A stretch of DNA of 64,000 nucleotides from Bacteroidales bacterium. Lineage in GTDB: Bacteria > Bacteroidota > Bacteroidia > Bacteroidales > UBA932. The first letter of the stretch is position 1. Every line of letters starts with the position of its first letter. Positions 34,953 through 43,476 of the stretch are shown here, in pieces. The DNA is taken from assembly GCA_015060455.1 (NCBI GenBank), contig SUYM01000013.1, positions 1 through 64,000 on the forward strand, written 5' to 3'. The notes below the pieces were generated by a model. That model was not told where the DNA came from. It was given only the letters and a program-made list of their open reading frames with translations, and made no database searches. The position numbers were made by a program, and so were the translations under genes.

Positions 34953-35056
34953 TGTCATCTTGAGCGTCAGCGAAAGATCTTGATTGAACAGATTCTTCAC
35001 TTCGTTCAGAATGACATATGATAGTTCAGAATGACATATGATAGTTCAGAATGACA
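34953..35056. repeat. Dispersed repeat plus 20-bp tandem repeats between rnfC and rnfD
   Basis: TGTCATCTTGAGCG... to ...TTCAGAATGACA (34953-35016) is a family copy. Its right end is then repeated with a 20-bp period (TTCAGAATGACATATGATAG, 35005-35056, 2.6 units). It fills the 145-base gap in an otherwise tightly packed operon. Confidence 0.8.
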
Positions 35057-35070
35057 ATAAAAATTCCTTT

Positions 35071-36432
35071 TTATTTTTGTCCCCTGCCACGTATAATTCT
35101 GATGACGTCGCCCTTGGCTATACGGATGATGTCCAGAAGCGGGATGTTCGCCGGACAACTGTAAAGACAGCAGCCGCACTCGATACAGTCCTGAACAGCA
35201 TTGTCTTCAAGTTCTTCCATCATATTGTTGCGTGCATATTTCTGCAACAGGAATGGTTCCAGACCCATAGGACAGGCCTCCGCACATTTTCCGCAACGGA
35301 TACATGCGCTCTCGACTCCGCGCACTGTCTGTTCTGCCGTCAGATAAAGCAGCGAAGACGAGCCCTTCACAGTCGTTGCATCCAGATTGGCAATCGCCTT
35401 ACCCATCATAGGACCGCCGCTGATGATCTTCGCAGCCTCCTCAGGCACTCCGCCTGCATATTCTGCAATATAGGAAAGCGGCATACCGATACGGAACTTG
35501 TAGTTGTGCTGCTTCTCCATCGGCACACAGTCTCCGGTTACAGTCAGTACATTGGTAATGAGCGGCATATTCTTCTGAACAGCCTCATATACTGCAAGCG
35601 AAGTGGCCACATTCTGCACCACGGCACCCACATCGATAGGAAGTCCCATGGACTTGACCTGACGCTTCATCACAGCGTCGATGAGTTGCTTCTCACCACC
35701 CTGCGGATATTTCTTTTTGAGAGGCATGACTGATATTCCATCATATCCCTTCGCCGAAGCCTGAAGTTCGGCAACGGCAGCCTTCATTGCGGCGATGGCC
35801 TCAGGCTTGTTCTCCTCGATGCCGATGACGGCCGGACAGCCTCCGAGAACCTGCTTCATTATTGCAGCGCCGATGACAATCTCCTTGCTTCTTTCAAGCA
35901 TGATGCGGTTGTCAGACGTAAGATAAGGTTCACACTCTGCGCCATTGAGAATCAGGCAGTCAGCAGTCTTGCCCGGAGGCGGACAGAGTTTCACATGAGC
36001 AGGGAAGGTCGCGCCGCCGAGTCCTACGACACCGTTGAGTTTGATCTTTTCAAGTATAACCTTGTTGTCCTCCGGAATATCAGTTACGATATCCTCCGAA
36101 AGGTCAATGCCTTCTGCCCACTCGTCACCCTCGACATCAATCTCTATATGCATCACATTGTTTCCTGCAAGGTCCTTGCGAGGTGCAACAGCCTTGACTG
36201 TTCCCGACACAGACGAATGAACGTATGCGGAAATGAATCCCGCAGGTTCAGCAATCACCTGACCCGCCTTGACCTTGTCACCTGCCTTTACAATTGGGGT
36301 CGCAGGTGCTCCAAGATGCTGGGCCACAGATATATATACCTTCGAAGGAACTGGAAGAACCTCTATCTTGCAGTCCTTTGATATCTTCTTGTCGCTTGGG
36401 TGGATACCACCGATTGAAAAAGTCTTCAACAT
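35071..36432 (-). CDS. rnfC: Rnf complex subunit C (RsxC)
   Basis: 453 residues. The N-terminus KTFSIGGIHPSDKK is typical. An NADH/FMN-binding NuoF-like core follows (GVVGLGGATFPAHVKL, LILNGAECEPYLTSD). Two [4Fe-4S] motifs are CIRCGKCAEACPMGL and CIECGCCLYSCPANIPLL near the C-terminus. RnfC is the soluble subunit that reacts with NAD(H). It starts 3 bases after rnfB. The Cys-rich C-terminal extension seen in gammaproteobacteria is absent, as in other Bacteroidota. Confidence 0.97.
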   Translation of the reverse strand: MLKTFSIGGIHPSDKKISKDCKIEVLPVPSKVYISVAQHLGAPATPIVKAGDKVKAGQVIAEPAGFISAYVHSSVSGTVKAVAPRKDLAGNNVMHIEIDVEGDEWAEGIDLSEDIVTDIPEDNKVILEKIKLNGVVGLGGATFPAHVKLCPPPGKTADCLILNGAECEPYLTSDNRIMLERSKEIVIGAAIMKQVLGGCPAVIGIEENKPEAIAAMKAAVAELQASAKGYDGISVMPLKKKYPQGGEKQLIDAVMKRQVKSMGLPIDVGAVVQNVATSLAVYEAVQKNMPLITNVLTVTGDCVPMEKQHNYKFRIGMPLSYIAEYAGGVPEEAAKIISGGPMMGKAIANLDATTVKGSSSLLYLTAEQTVRGVESACIRCGKCAEACPMGLEPFLLQKYARNNMMEELEDNAVQDCIECGCCLYSCPANIPLLDIIRIAKGDVIRIIRGRGQK

Positions 36433-36435
36433 AGC

Positions 36436-37347
36436 CTATTCCTCCTTGGTTACTGGTTTCTCGACTTCTGCCGGTGCAGCAGGTTTCGGCGCCTCGGCTG
36501 GTGCCGGTGCTGCTGGCTTCGGCTTGATTACCGGGAAATTCACAGCATGGATTGCTCCAGTAGGACACTCAGCGACACATTTCTTGCAAAGTCTGCACTT
36601 TGTATAGTCAATATATGCGAGATTGTTCTCAACAGTAATCGCATCGAACGGACATACTTTCGCACACTTGCTGCAACCGATGCAGGCAGCCTTGCATGCC
36701 TTGCGGGCAGCAGCACCCTTGTCCTTGTTGACGCATGAGACAAAGACGCGCATATTCCTGCGACCCTTGTTACGAAGTTCAATGACATTTTTCGGACAAG
36801 CCTTCACACAGGCACCACAGGCCGTACATTTTTCCTCATCAACCACAGGAAGACCGGTCTGGGGATCCATTGAAATGGCTCCGAACTGGCAGACTGCCAC
36901 ACAATCTCCGCATCCGAGACAACCGTAAGCACAAGCCGTATCTCCGCTGTAAAGGGCAGCCTTCACGCGACAAGACTGATGTCCGCCGTACTCATTGATC
37001 TTCGGGCGGTTCTCACAAGATCCGTTGCATCGTACCACAGCCACCATAGGCGCCTTCTCGGCAACCTCGCGGCCAAGCACAGATGCAACCTTCTGCATGA
37101 CGTCATTTCCTCCGACAGGACAGAAGCACTTGTCCATATCTTCTGATTCCACGCAGAACTGAGCGAATGCACGGCAGCCTGCCTGTCCGCAGCCTCCGCA
37201 GTTCGCTCCCGGCAATACCTTCTCCACCTCGTCAATCCTCGGGTCTTCCTCCACCTTGAACTTTTCAGCCACGATGTAAAGGACAACAGCGAGGACCACT
37301 CCGAGCATGACAAGGATTGCAATAGTCCATATTACTGTTTGTGTCAT
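36436..37347 (-). CDS. rnfB: Rnf complex subunit B (RsxB), ferredoxin-like
   Basis: 303 residues. One N-terminal membrane helix (about 5-25) precedes a four-Cys cluster motif ([18 protein letters not shown]). Several ferredoxin-type [4Fe-4S] motifs follow: [44 protein letters not shown] and [12 protein letters not shown]. The last 35 residues are a Pro/Ala/Lys-rich tail. RnfB is the likely entry point for electrons from ferredoxin. It starts 2 bases after the rseC-like gene. Confidence 0.97.
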   Translation of the reverse strand: MTQTVIWTIAILVMLGVVLAVVLYIVAEKFKVEEDPRIDEVEKVLPGANCGGCGQAGCRAFAQFCVESEDMDKCFCPVGGNDVMQKVASVLGREVAEKAPMVAVVRCNGSCENRPKINEYGGHQSCRVKAALYSGDTACAYGCLGCGDCVAVCQFGAISMDPQTGLPVVDEEKCTACGACVKACPKNVIELRNKGRRNMRVFVSCVNKDKGAAARKACKAACIGCSKCAKVCPFDAITVENNLAYIDYTKCRLCKKCVAECPTGAIHAVNFPVIKPKPAAPAPAEAPKPAAPAEVEKPVTKEE

Positions 37348-37349
37348 AA

Positions 37350-37772
37350 TTATTTGATGTAAAATACAAATTCGTTATTGAGTTTTCCGCGAAGCAGCCA
37401 GACAACAAAGTAATAGACCGCAACTCCGGCAACAGAGCCAAGTCCGGCGATTATCTCCTTATGATCAGAGTTCCCGAAAACCGCCGACAAAGATAATATT
37501 AAAATCATCAAAATGAGCAAAGGAACTACATAAGATATCCACACTGCCTTCATTCCCATGGACATTTTTGTACAAAGTTCGACCTCGTCTCCCACATTAT
37601 ACGTAGCGTACGGGTCAGTAGGAAGGGAAATCAGTTTCTCCTCTTCCTCCGACATGCCGCAGAGCCCCTTGGCATGGCACTCGGCACAGGCAGACGAAAC
37701 AATGATTTCCACCGTTGTAAATTCGGGAGTCATCTCCACGACTTTTGCTTTATGTCTTATTTCATTTTTCAT
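37350..37772 (-). CDS. rseC: SoxR-reducing system protein RseC family
   Basis: 140 residues. The cytoplasmic N-terminal domain has a Cys cluster ([14 protein letters not shown]), followed by two membrane helices (about 77-98 and 107-128). RseC proteins are encoded with Rnf genes in many bacteria and may help assemble or reduce the complex; the exact role in Bacteroidota is not known. It is first in the Rnf operon here. Confidence 0.88.
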   Translation of the reverse strand: MKNEIRHKAKVVEMTPEFTTVEIIVSSACAECHAKGLCGMSEEEEKLISLPTDPYATYNVGDEVELCTKMSMGMKAVWISYVVPLLILMILILSLSAVFGNSDHKEIIAGLGSVAGVAVYYFVVWLLRGKLNNEFVFYIK

Positions 37773-37783
37773 ACTTTCAGTTG

Positions 37784-37930
37784 TTAATCAAACTTCTCCC
37801 AAAGATCTTCTAACGACTTGATACTTTCAAAGTCTTCAATATAGATTCCGCGAGATTTCCTGGCAACATCTTTGAGTTCTGTAATCATTGCCTTCCTAGC
37901 ATCTTTACCATCCGATAAATCCTTCCAAAA
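37784..37930 (-). pseudogene. C-terminal gene remnant or tiny ORF upstream of rseC
   Basis: An open frame of 48 codons begins after a stop and ends TTA at 37784. It reads FWKDLSDGKDARKAM... through RGIYIEDFESIKSLEDLWEKFD. The only ATG leaves 34 residues. The charged helical tail ending SLEDLWEKFD resembles the end of a small cytoplasmic protein such as an antitoxin, so a broken gene is likely. The remainder of the 358-base gap up to 38130 holds a repeat and no gene. Confidence 0.35.
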
Positions 37931-38029
37931 TTATTTAGTTTTAAAGGGTTACTTCTTTTTACCTGTAACGTTACTTAATTACATTGCTGAAAGAACTATC
38001 AAAATTAGTCATTTTTTCGAGATATAATT

Positions 38030-38098
38030 CAAATTTTTGAGAACGACCGTGACAAAACCAGGCAGATTTTTGTCACGGTCGTCCCGTTTTCAAGGCAG
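38030..38098. repeat. Third copy of the ACGACCGTGACA palindrome
   Basis: Perfect 15-bp arms ACGACCGTGACAAAA (38043-38057) and TTTTGTCACGGTCGT (38068-38082) with a 10-base loop. The flanks AAATTTTTGAGA and CCGTTTTCAAGGCA match those of the 19.3-kb copy, so the conserved unit is about 65 bp. Confidence 0.85.
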
Positions 38099-38130
38099 CG
38101 GCGCGCCACGAACGTCAGATATATATAACA

Positions 38131-38991
38131 TCATTTCACCAGTGATGTAAACGGATATTTCAAATTTTTATACGAAGTCATGCGACCTTTGGCTGTACCG
38201 ACAAGAAGAGGGGCCTCGAAATAGACCGGAAGGCGGTTGTCGTCATCGGTGACCCATATCAGCATGTCGGCCTCTCCCTTGAACACCTCTCCTTCAAGCA
38301 GTTTGGCTCCGAACTTTATGGTCTTCACCACTCCAAGACCCGGAACCTTGATGGTCTCCCTGCCATGTAGAATGAAGTAAACATTGAACACCTCTTCGTC
38401 GATGGCGAAGGTCATGGGATATTTGCGGCCCGGCTCTATGATGTCAAAATTCATATTACGGGCATAGTAGAAGAGTGTAGGCAGGTCGAAGGTGCAGGGT
38501 GTCAACGGGATATCCACATTGCTTGCGCCGACCTTCGATGTATAGAGTTCAGCCCTGATGACAGGCTCTGCGGCAGACCAGTCATATACGTATGAATTCT
38601 TTGCCTCATAGTCCCCCTCCCGGGAATGACGGAAGAATTTCAACGGCTTCAATCCGTCACGGGTGAAACATGATGAAAAATCCTCCCGGACCTTGAAGAA
38701 AAAGTCATACATCGGCGTAGTGCGGCCGTGCATGGTGCATCTGTATGCCTTCTGTCCGTTGAAGGTCAGACTGTCAAGCCTTACGGTCGCAGATCCCACA
38801 TCGGAATCTATCATTCCCCACTCATACTCCAAGGTAAAGGTCGCCTCCTCACCATGGGCAAAGGCCAGAGAGTCGTCAGAAACCGTCCTTACAGGAATGC
38901 AGGAGGCAGAAACAGAATTCTCCTGAGCAGACAGAGGCATGACTGCCGCAGCAATGCACAGGAGAACCGATATTATCTTAGGTATAAGCAT
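38131..38991 (-). CDS. DUF3108-domain periplasmic protein
   Basis: 286 residues with a signal peptide (LLCIAAAVMPLSAQ). The body matches DUF3108: EEATFTLEYEWGMIDSDVGS near the start, then YDFFFKVREDFSSCFTRDGL, ending LPVYFEAPLLVGTAKGRMTS. Members are secreted beta-rich proteins of unknown function, often near replication genes in Bacteroidota. It starts 3 bases after dnaB. Confidence 0.85.
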   Translation of the reverse strand: MLIPKIISVLLCIAAAVMPLSAQENSVSASCIPVRTVSDDSLAFAHGEEATFTLEYEWGMIDSDVGSATVRLDSLTFNGQKAYRCTMHGRTTPMYDFFFKVREDFSSCFTRDGLKPLKFFRHSREGDYEAKNSYVYDWSAAEPVIRAELYTSKVGASNVDIPLTPCTFDLPTLFYYARNMNFDIIEPGRKYPMTFAIDEEVFNVYFILHGRETIKVPGLGVVKTIKFGAKLLEGEVFKGEADMLIWVTDDDNRLPVYFEAPLLVGTAKGRMTSYKNLKYPFTSLVK

Positions 38992-38994
38992 CTG

Positions 38995-40521
38995 TTACAT
39001 GAAATCCGATGTTCCATCAAGACCTGCGCCAGAATCAGAAGGGGCAGGAGAATATACGGCTGCATCATCATTGTTCATGGCCGAAGCGACTGAAACAGTC
39101 TGAGCGATGTTGACAAGGCTTTCCTTCTCATCGACGAAGCGCACCTCGTCCGAACGGAAGCGCATATCGATGTCGCCGATGGCACCGTTACGATGCTTTG
39201 CGATGATAAGTTGAGTCCTTCCGACATCGGCTGCATCCGAACTGATACCCTGATAATCATGCCTATGAATAAAGAGCACCATATCTGCATCCTGCTCGAT
39301 GGAGCCTGATTCCCTGAGGTCACTGAGTTGAGGCCTGCGGTTGCTGCCCACACGATCTTCCGACTTACGGGACAACTGGGACAGAGCGATGATAGGCACA
39401 TTCATCTCCTTGGCGGTGGCCTTCAATGTTCTTGAAATGGCTGCAACCTCCTGCTCACGCATGGCACGAAGTTCGGCAGGACCCTGCATCAATTGAAGAT
39501 AATCGACGACCACAAGACGCACTCCCTTCTGCTTGACAAGTTTCTTCACCTTGGAACGGAACTCCATGACAGGAAGCGAAGGTGTGTCATCTATATAGAT
39601 AGGCGCGCTTTGCAGACGGGTAAGTTGGATATTGAGTTGCTCCCACTCCCAGTCTTCGAGTTTGACACCTCCCTTGATCTTATCTGCACTGAGCCTTGTC
39701 TCCGACACCATCATACGCTTGGCCAACTGTATCGCAGGCATTTCAAGCGAGAAGAATGCAACAGGCATATTGTGATCCACGGCGGCATTTCTTGTGAGGT
39801 TGAGAACAAATGCAGTCTTTCCCACAGACGGACGGGCGGCAAGAATGATAAGGTCGGAAGGCTGCCAGCCCTGGGTCATCTGATCCAATGTAGGAAAACC
39901 GGAAGGCACTCCGCTCAATCCGGAGACCTTCTGCAGACGCTCAATGTCGTCCAATGCGGCGGTTATAACCTTTCCGATGTCCTGGACATCCCTCTTCACA
40001 TTGTTCTGGATGGCTGCAAACAGTTTTGTCTGAGCCATGTCGATGAGGTTGTCCACATTGATTGCATCGTCGTATGAAGACTTGAGGATATCATAGGAGG
40101 CGGTAATCAGTTCTCTCTGGATACATTTCTGCTTGAGTATCCTCACATAGTATTCGATATGGGCAGCCGCACCGATCTTCTGGGACAACTGTACCAATGC
40201 GACAGTTCCACCTATCGCATCAAGGGTCTTCTTTGCCTTCATCTTCTGAGATACCGACAGAAAATCAAGGGCGATATGCTCGTTGTTCAACTCCTTCATC
40301 GCCTCGAAGATCATACGGTTCTTCTCACTGTAAAAGCAACTTTCAGTCAGTTCGCCCAGCACCTCATCGATGCAGTTCGGTTCTATCAGAAGGGCGCCGA
40401 GGACTGCCTCTTCGACATCAAGAGCCTGAGGCGGAATATTTCCCACTTCAAGCCCTAATGTATCCAAGTTGACCTTTTCGTCCTTACTTCTGACGGACCT
40501 TCTTTTTCCGCCTTCCGCCAT
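38995..40521 (-). CDS. dnaB: Replicative DNA helicase DnaB
   Basis: 508 residues. The N-terminal helical domain starts NIPPQALDVEEAVLGALLIE (about 28-47). The RecA-like motor has Walker A AARPSVGKTAF (about 223-233), Walker B VRLVVVDYLQLM and the SQLSRKSEDR motif. No intein is inserted. The hexamer unwinds DNA at the fork and recruits DnaG. It starts 2 bases after the zinc-ribbon gene ends. Confidence 0.98.
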   Translation of the reverse strand: MAEGGKRRSVRSKDEKVNLDTLGLEVGNIPPQALDVEEAVLGALLIEPNCIDEVLGELTESCFYSEKNRMIFEAMKELNNEHIALDFLSVSQKMKAKKTLDAIGGTVALVQLSQKIGAAAHIEYYVRILKQKCIQRELITASYDILKSSYDDAINVDNLIDMAQTKLFAAIQNNVKRDVQDIGKVITAALDDIERLQKVSGLSGVPSGFPTLDQMTQGWQPSDLIILAARPSVGKTAFVLNLTRNAAVDHNMPVAFFSLEMPAIQLAKRMMVSETRLSADKIKGGVKLEDWEWEQLNIQLTRLQSAPIYIDDTPSLPVMEFRSKVKKLVKQKGVRLVVVDYLQLMQGPAELRAMREQEVAAISRTLKATAKEMNVPIIALSQLSRKSEDRVGSNRRPQLSDLRESGSIEQDADMVLFIHRHDYQGISSDAADVGRTQLIIAKHRNGAIGDIDMRFRSDEVRFVDEKESLVNIAQTVSVASAMNNDDAAVYSPAPSDSGAGLDGTSDFM

Positions 40522-40523
40522 GA

Positions 40524-41333
40524 TTATTCAAAGTCAGGATTTACCAATATTCTACCGCAGTACTCGCAGACAATCATCTTTCTGTTGGCTGCAATGTCGA
40601 TAAGTTTCTGCGGAGCAATTGTATTGAAGCAGCCTCCGCAAGAGTCCCCGTTGAAGAGTGAAACCACAGCAAGGTGGTTCCTGCAACTGAGGCGGATATG
40701 CTCATATGCGCTCATTGTCCTTGCATCGATCTTAGCGGCACAGGCATCTCTGTTGGCACGAAGCACCTCTTCCTCTCTTGAAGTAGATTCAACGATGGTA
40801 GCAAGTTCCTCGTTCTTCACCCTGAGGTCTTCCTCCCTTACGGCAATCTTCTCTTTCAGAATTTCAAGTTCATTCTTCTTGTCCAGAATACGCTCCTTTG
40901 TCTCGGTAATATTCTTCTCCGCAATCTGTCTGAGAAGTTCCTGGTTCTCGATCTCCTTGTTGAGAGAGTCATACTCACGGCTGTTTGCCACATTCTCGAT
41001 CTGGGTCTTGTACTTCTCGATCTGTGCATCGCACTCGGCAATATTGAGTTTGTTGTCAGAAATCGACTTTGTATAACCCTCAATCAACTCTGATGTACGA
41101 ACTGACTTTGCTGTAAGTTCTGCAATTTCAGTTTCGAGAGCCTCAACCTCCATCGGAAGATCACCCCTGAGTTGAAGGATCTTGTCAATCTCAGTATCAG
41201 CCTGCTGAAGTGCATAAAGAGTCTTAAGTTTCTCTGCAACAGAAAGTTCAGAATCCGCAAAACTCTTCTGAATCGATACGAAGGTCTCCCTCTGGTCGAT
41301 AGGAGTTTCGATTTTCTTTGTCTTTTTAGCCAT
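40524..41333 (-). CDS. Coiled-coil C4 zinc-ribbon protein
   Basis: 269 residues. Residues about 35-200 are a long antiparallel coiled coil (ELSVAEKLKTLYALQQADTE... LEILKEKIAVREEDLRVKNE). The C-terminal zinc ribbon has two Cys pairs: CGGCFNTI and CEYCGRIL. This is the family of zf-RING_7/CdsZ-like proteins, found in many bacteria with roles suggested in replication or flagellar regulation. Its place next to dnaB and nif3 is a common Bacteroidota arrangement. Confidence 0.88.
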   Translation of the reverse strand: MAKKTKKIETPIDQRETFVSIQKSFADSELSVAEKLKTLYALQQADTEIDKILQLRGDLPMEVEALETEIAELTAKSVRTSELIEGYTKSISDNKLNIAECDAQIEKYKTQIENVANSREYDSLNKEIENQELLRQIAEKNITETKERILDKKNELEILKEKIAVREEDLRVKNEELATIVESTSREEEVLRANRDACAAKIDARTMSAYEHIRLSCRNHLAVVSLFNGDSCGGCFNTIAPQKLIDIAANRKMIVCEYCGRILVNPDFE

Positions 41334-41351
41334 ATCGCTTAAAAATAATAT

Positions 41352-42128
41352 CTAAAAATATAAAACTGGGTTACTGTTTAAATTCCGCGTAATGCGAACC
41401 GCAAAGGTAGGAAAATTTTTCTTTATCAAAGAAAATAAAATATCAACTATCTCTCTTTCACTCTCATAATGACCTATATCCATTATCATGAAGCCCTCCG
41501 GAGTGAAGAAATTGTGATATGAAATATCGCCGCTTATGTACAGTTGCGCTCCCGAGCGACGGGCTGCGGATATGAGCGAACCGCCAGACCCTCCACACAC
41601 AGCCACACGTGAGATCTCGCCACCCGACGGTCTTGATGCCCTTATTGTCTTCAACGAGAACCTGTCCTTGACCAACTGAAGGGCTTCCTGTGCGCTGACC
41701 GGCTGCGGAAGATCTCCGACCACCCCGAGTCCGACACCATCCCCCTCGTCTGCCAATATCCTCACATTTTCAAGACCCAGCCTTGCCGCCATCGCGCCGC
41801 TCACCCCTTCAAGCACCTTGTCTGCATTGGTGTGGGCCGCATATATGCTTATCCCTGCCCTGACAGCCTTGATGACGGCGGCTCCCACCATATCGTCCGG
41901 ACTGATCTTCTTCAAGCCGGAAAAAATCAGCGGATGATGGGTGATGATCATATCGGCACCTGCGGAAACCGCCTCATCGACAAGATCCGGAGTGCAGTCC
42001 AGCGCCATGAGCACCGATGTCACCTCATCCTCAGGAGACCCGACACACAGTCCGCTGTTGTCCCATCCTTCCTGGATAGAAAGCGGGGCGAAATCCTCTA
42101 TTACCTTTATTATATCCTTTACCTTCAT
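41352..42128 (-). CDS. Nif3-like dinuclear metal center protein
   Basis: 258 residues. Metal-binding motifs include GWDNSGLCVGSPED, DMIITHHPLIF, AAHTNADKV and the C-terminal DIGHYESEREIVDIL. Nif3/YbgI proteins form toroidal hexamers and have been linked to GTP cyclohydrolase I-like folds, but the reaction is unknown. The protein lacks the central PII-like insertion of the longer form found in many Bacteroidota (about 365 residues). It starts 4 bases after the MerR gene. Confidence 0.92.
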   Translation of the reverse strand: MKVKDIIKVIEDFAPLSIQEGWDNSGLCVGSPEDEVTSVLMALDCTPDLVDEAVSAGADMIITHHPLIFSGLKKISPDDMVGAAVIKAVRAGISIYAAHTNADKVLEGVSGAMAARLGLENVRILADEGDGVGLGVVGDLPQPVSAQEALQLVKDRFSLKTIRASRPSGGEISRVAVCGGSGGSLISAARRSGAQLYISGDISYHNFFTPEGFMIMDIGHYESEREIVDILFSLIKKNFPTFAVRITRNLNSNPVLYF

Positions 42129-42132
42129 ACAC

Positions 42133-42450
42133 TTACAGTTCCTTGCGTATTTCCGAGAGTTGCTGTCTGATCTGCCTGAGCGAGGCCAGCACCTTCTCTT
42201 TGTTCATGCCTCCGTTCCTGTTCTCGTTCAGACGCTTGGCCGCGCCTTCAAGAGTGAGGCCCTCGACCTTTACAAGATGGTAGATGGTCCTGAATGTCTC
42301 CACATCAAGTGGGGTGAACAGCCTGTTGCCCTTGGCATTGCGCTGAGGGCGTATGAATTTCGGAAATTCATTGGACCAGAAACGCACAAGGGATGTGCTT
42401 TCGTTCAGAATGGCTGCAACTTCGCCGATTGTATAAAAATGTTTCTCCAT
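42133..42450 (-). CDS. MerR-family transcriptional regulator
   Basis: 105 residues. The MerR winged helix covers residues 4-70 (YTIGEVAAILNESTSLVRFW then NEFPKFIRPQRNAKGNRLFT). A short C-terminal helix (MNKEKVLASLRQIRQQLSEI) can dimerise, but there is no effector-binding domain. Similar short MerR proteins sit next to M23 peptidase genes in Bacteroidota. The target is unknown. Confidence 0.9.
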   Translation of the reverse strand: MEKHFYTIGEVAAILNESTSLVRFWSNEFPKFIRPQRNAKGNRLFTPLDVETFRTIYHLVKVEGLTLEGAAKRLNENRNGGMNKEKVLASLRQIRQQLSEIRKEL

Positions 42451-42464
42451 AGTCTGTTGTTTTC

Positions 42465-42498
42465 AGATCCCCACGTCACTGCGTTCCTCGGGATGACG
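42465..42498. repeat. Dispersed repeat copy between the MerR and M23 genes
   Basis: CAGATCCCCACGTCACTGCG... to ...GGGATGACG is the reverse complement, with few changes, of the copy at 25800-25834. GATGACGTGCACGTCA just after it continues the pattern in degraded form. Confidence 0.7.
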
Positions 42499-42525
42499 TG
42501 TCATGTCAGTACGATGACGTGCACG

Positions 42526-43476
42526 TCAATCCAGCGACTGTCCTGTGCTTGCCGACATGATAAGCATATTCACATATTCGTCCGGCGAGACCGATTCAAA
42601 GAAATGATGAACCGGATCCACCGTCACCGTATCTCTTATGATTTCATAATGAAGGTGCGGAGCAAAGGAGTTGCCGGAAACACCGACATAGCCTATCACC
42701 TTTCCCTTCTTTACGCGGTTGCCTTTTCTCACCTCCATGTCGGCAAGATGGGCATATCTTGTGACATATCCACCCTTATGAGTGATCGACACCACATTCC
42801 CAAGACCCTTCCTTGACCTGACGACCTCAGTAACCACACCGTCACCCGCCGCCCTCACCGGACTGCCGCTCGGGGCAATCAGATCAAGTCCGTTGTGCAT
42901 TATCTTCACCTTATAGAACGGATTGACCCTCTCCCCAATGGATGCTCCTGTCTGCGCAAAGGAAAAGTCACTCAATGGATTGGCCATAGGAGGCATCGTG
43001 AAGTCTTTCTCCTGGAGCATCGATATTATGGCCCTGAAATTATCCTCCACATCTGACGCACGGGTCTTCAGCACAGCAAGCCTGTCCTCGGACCGCTTCA
43101 CTATGTCCCTGTCCTGAATCGTATCAAGGCTCATCAGATAGTCAAGGGACGCTCCCGGGTCCATATTCGGGGCGGAAGCATGAAAAATCTCCTCATAGAT
43201 ATTGTCATCCCTGACCATCAGTCCGTCTATCACCCCTGAAAGCATATCCTCCTTCTGCTGAAGTTTCGGATATTCTCTGGCATACATCCTGTTCTCATTT
43301 CTGAGACGGCGTTCCTGCTCCGTACTGAAAAACAGGGAGAATATCACATAATAGAGAACTGCCATGGACAGCGAAGCCACAAACAGCAGAAGCACCTTGC
43401 GGACAACCCCCCAGATGGAAGTCCTGACCCTCTTGAAATCGAACTTGTTCCCGTCAAATTCATACTGTCTTCCCAT
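42526..43476 (-). CDS. M23 (LytM) family peptidase
   Basis: 316 residues. One N-terminal membrane helix (about 25-50) is followed by a coiled-coil region (about 55-145). The LytM domain (about 185-290) keeps the zinc ligands: MHNGLDLIAP and FAPHLHYEIIRD. Proteins of this layout cut peptidoglycan cross-links or, when inactive, activate amidases. The start overlaps the stop of the upstream M23 gene (TGATG), so the two are translated together. Confidence 0.92.
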   Translation of the reverse strand: MGRQYEFDGNKFDFKRVRTSIWGVVRKVLLLFVASLSMAVLYYVIFSLFFSTEQERRLRNENRMYAREYPKLQQKEDMLSGVIDGLMVRDDNIYEEIFHASAPNMDPGASLDYLMSLDTIQDRDIVKRSEDRLAVLKTRASDVEDNFRAIISMLQEKDFTMPPMANPLSDFSFAQTGASIGERVNPFYKVKIMHNGLDLIAPSGSPVRAAGDGVVTEVVRSRKGLGNVVSITHKGGYVTRYAHLADMEVRKGNRVKKGKVIGYVGVSGNSFAPHLHYEIIRDTVTVDPVHHFFESVSPDEYVNMLIMSASTGQSLD

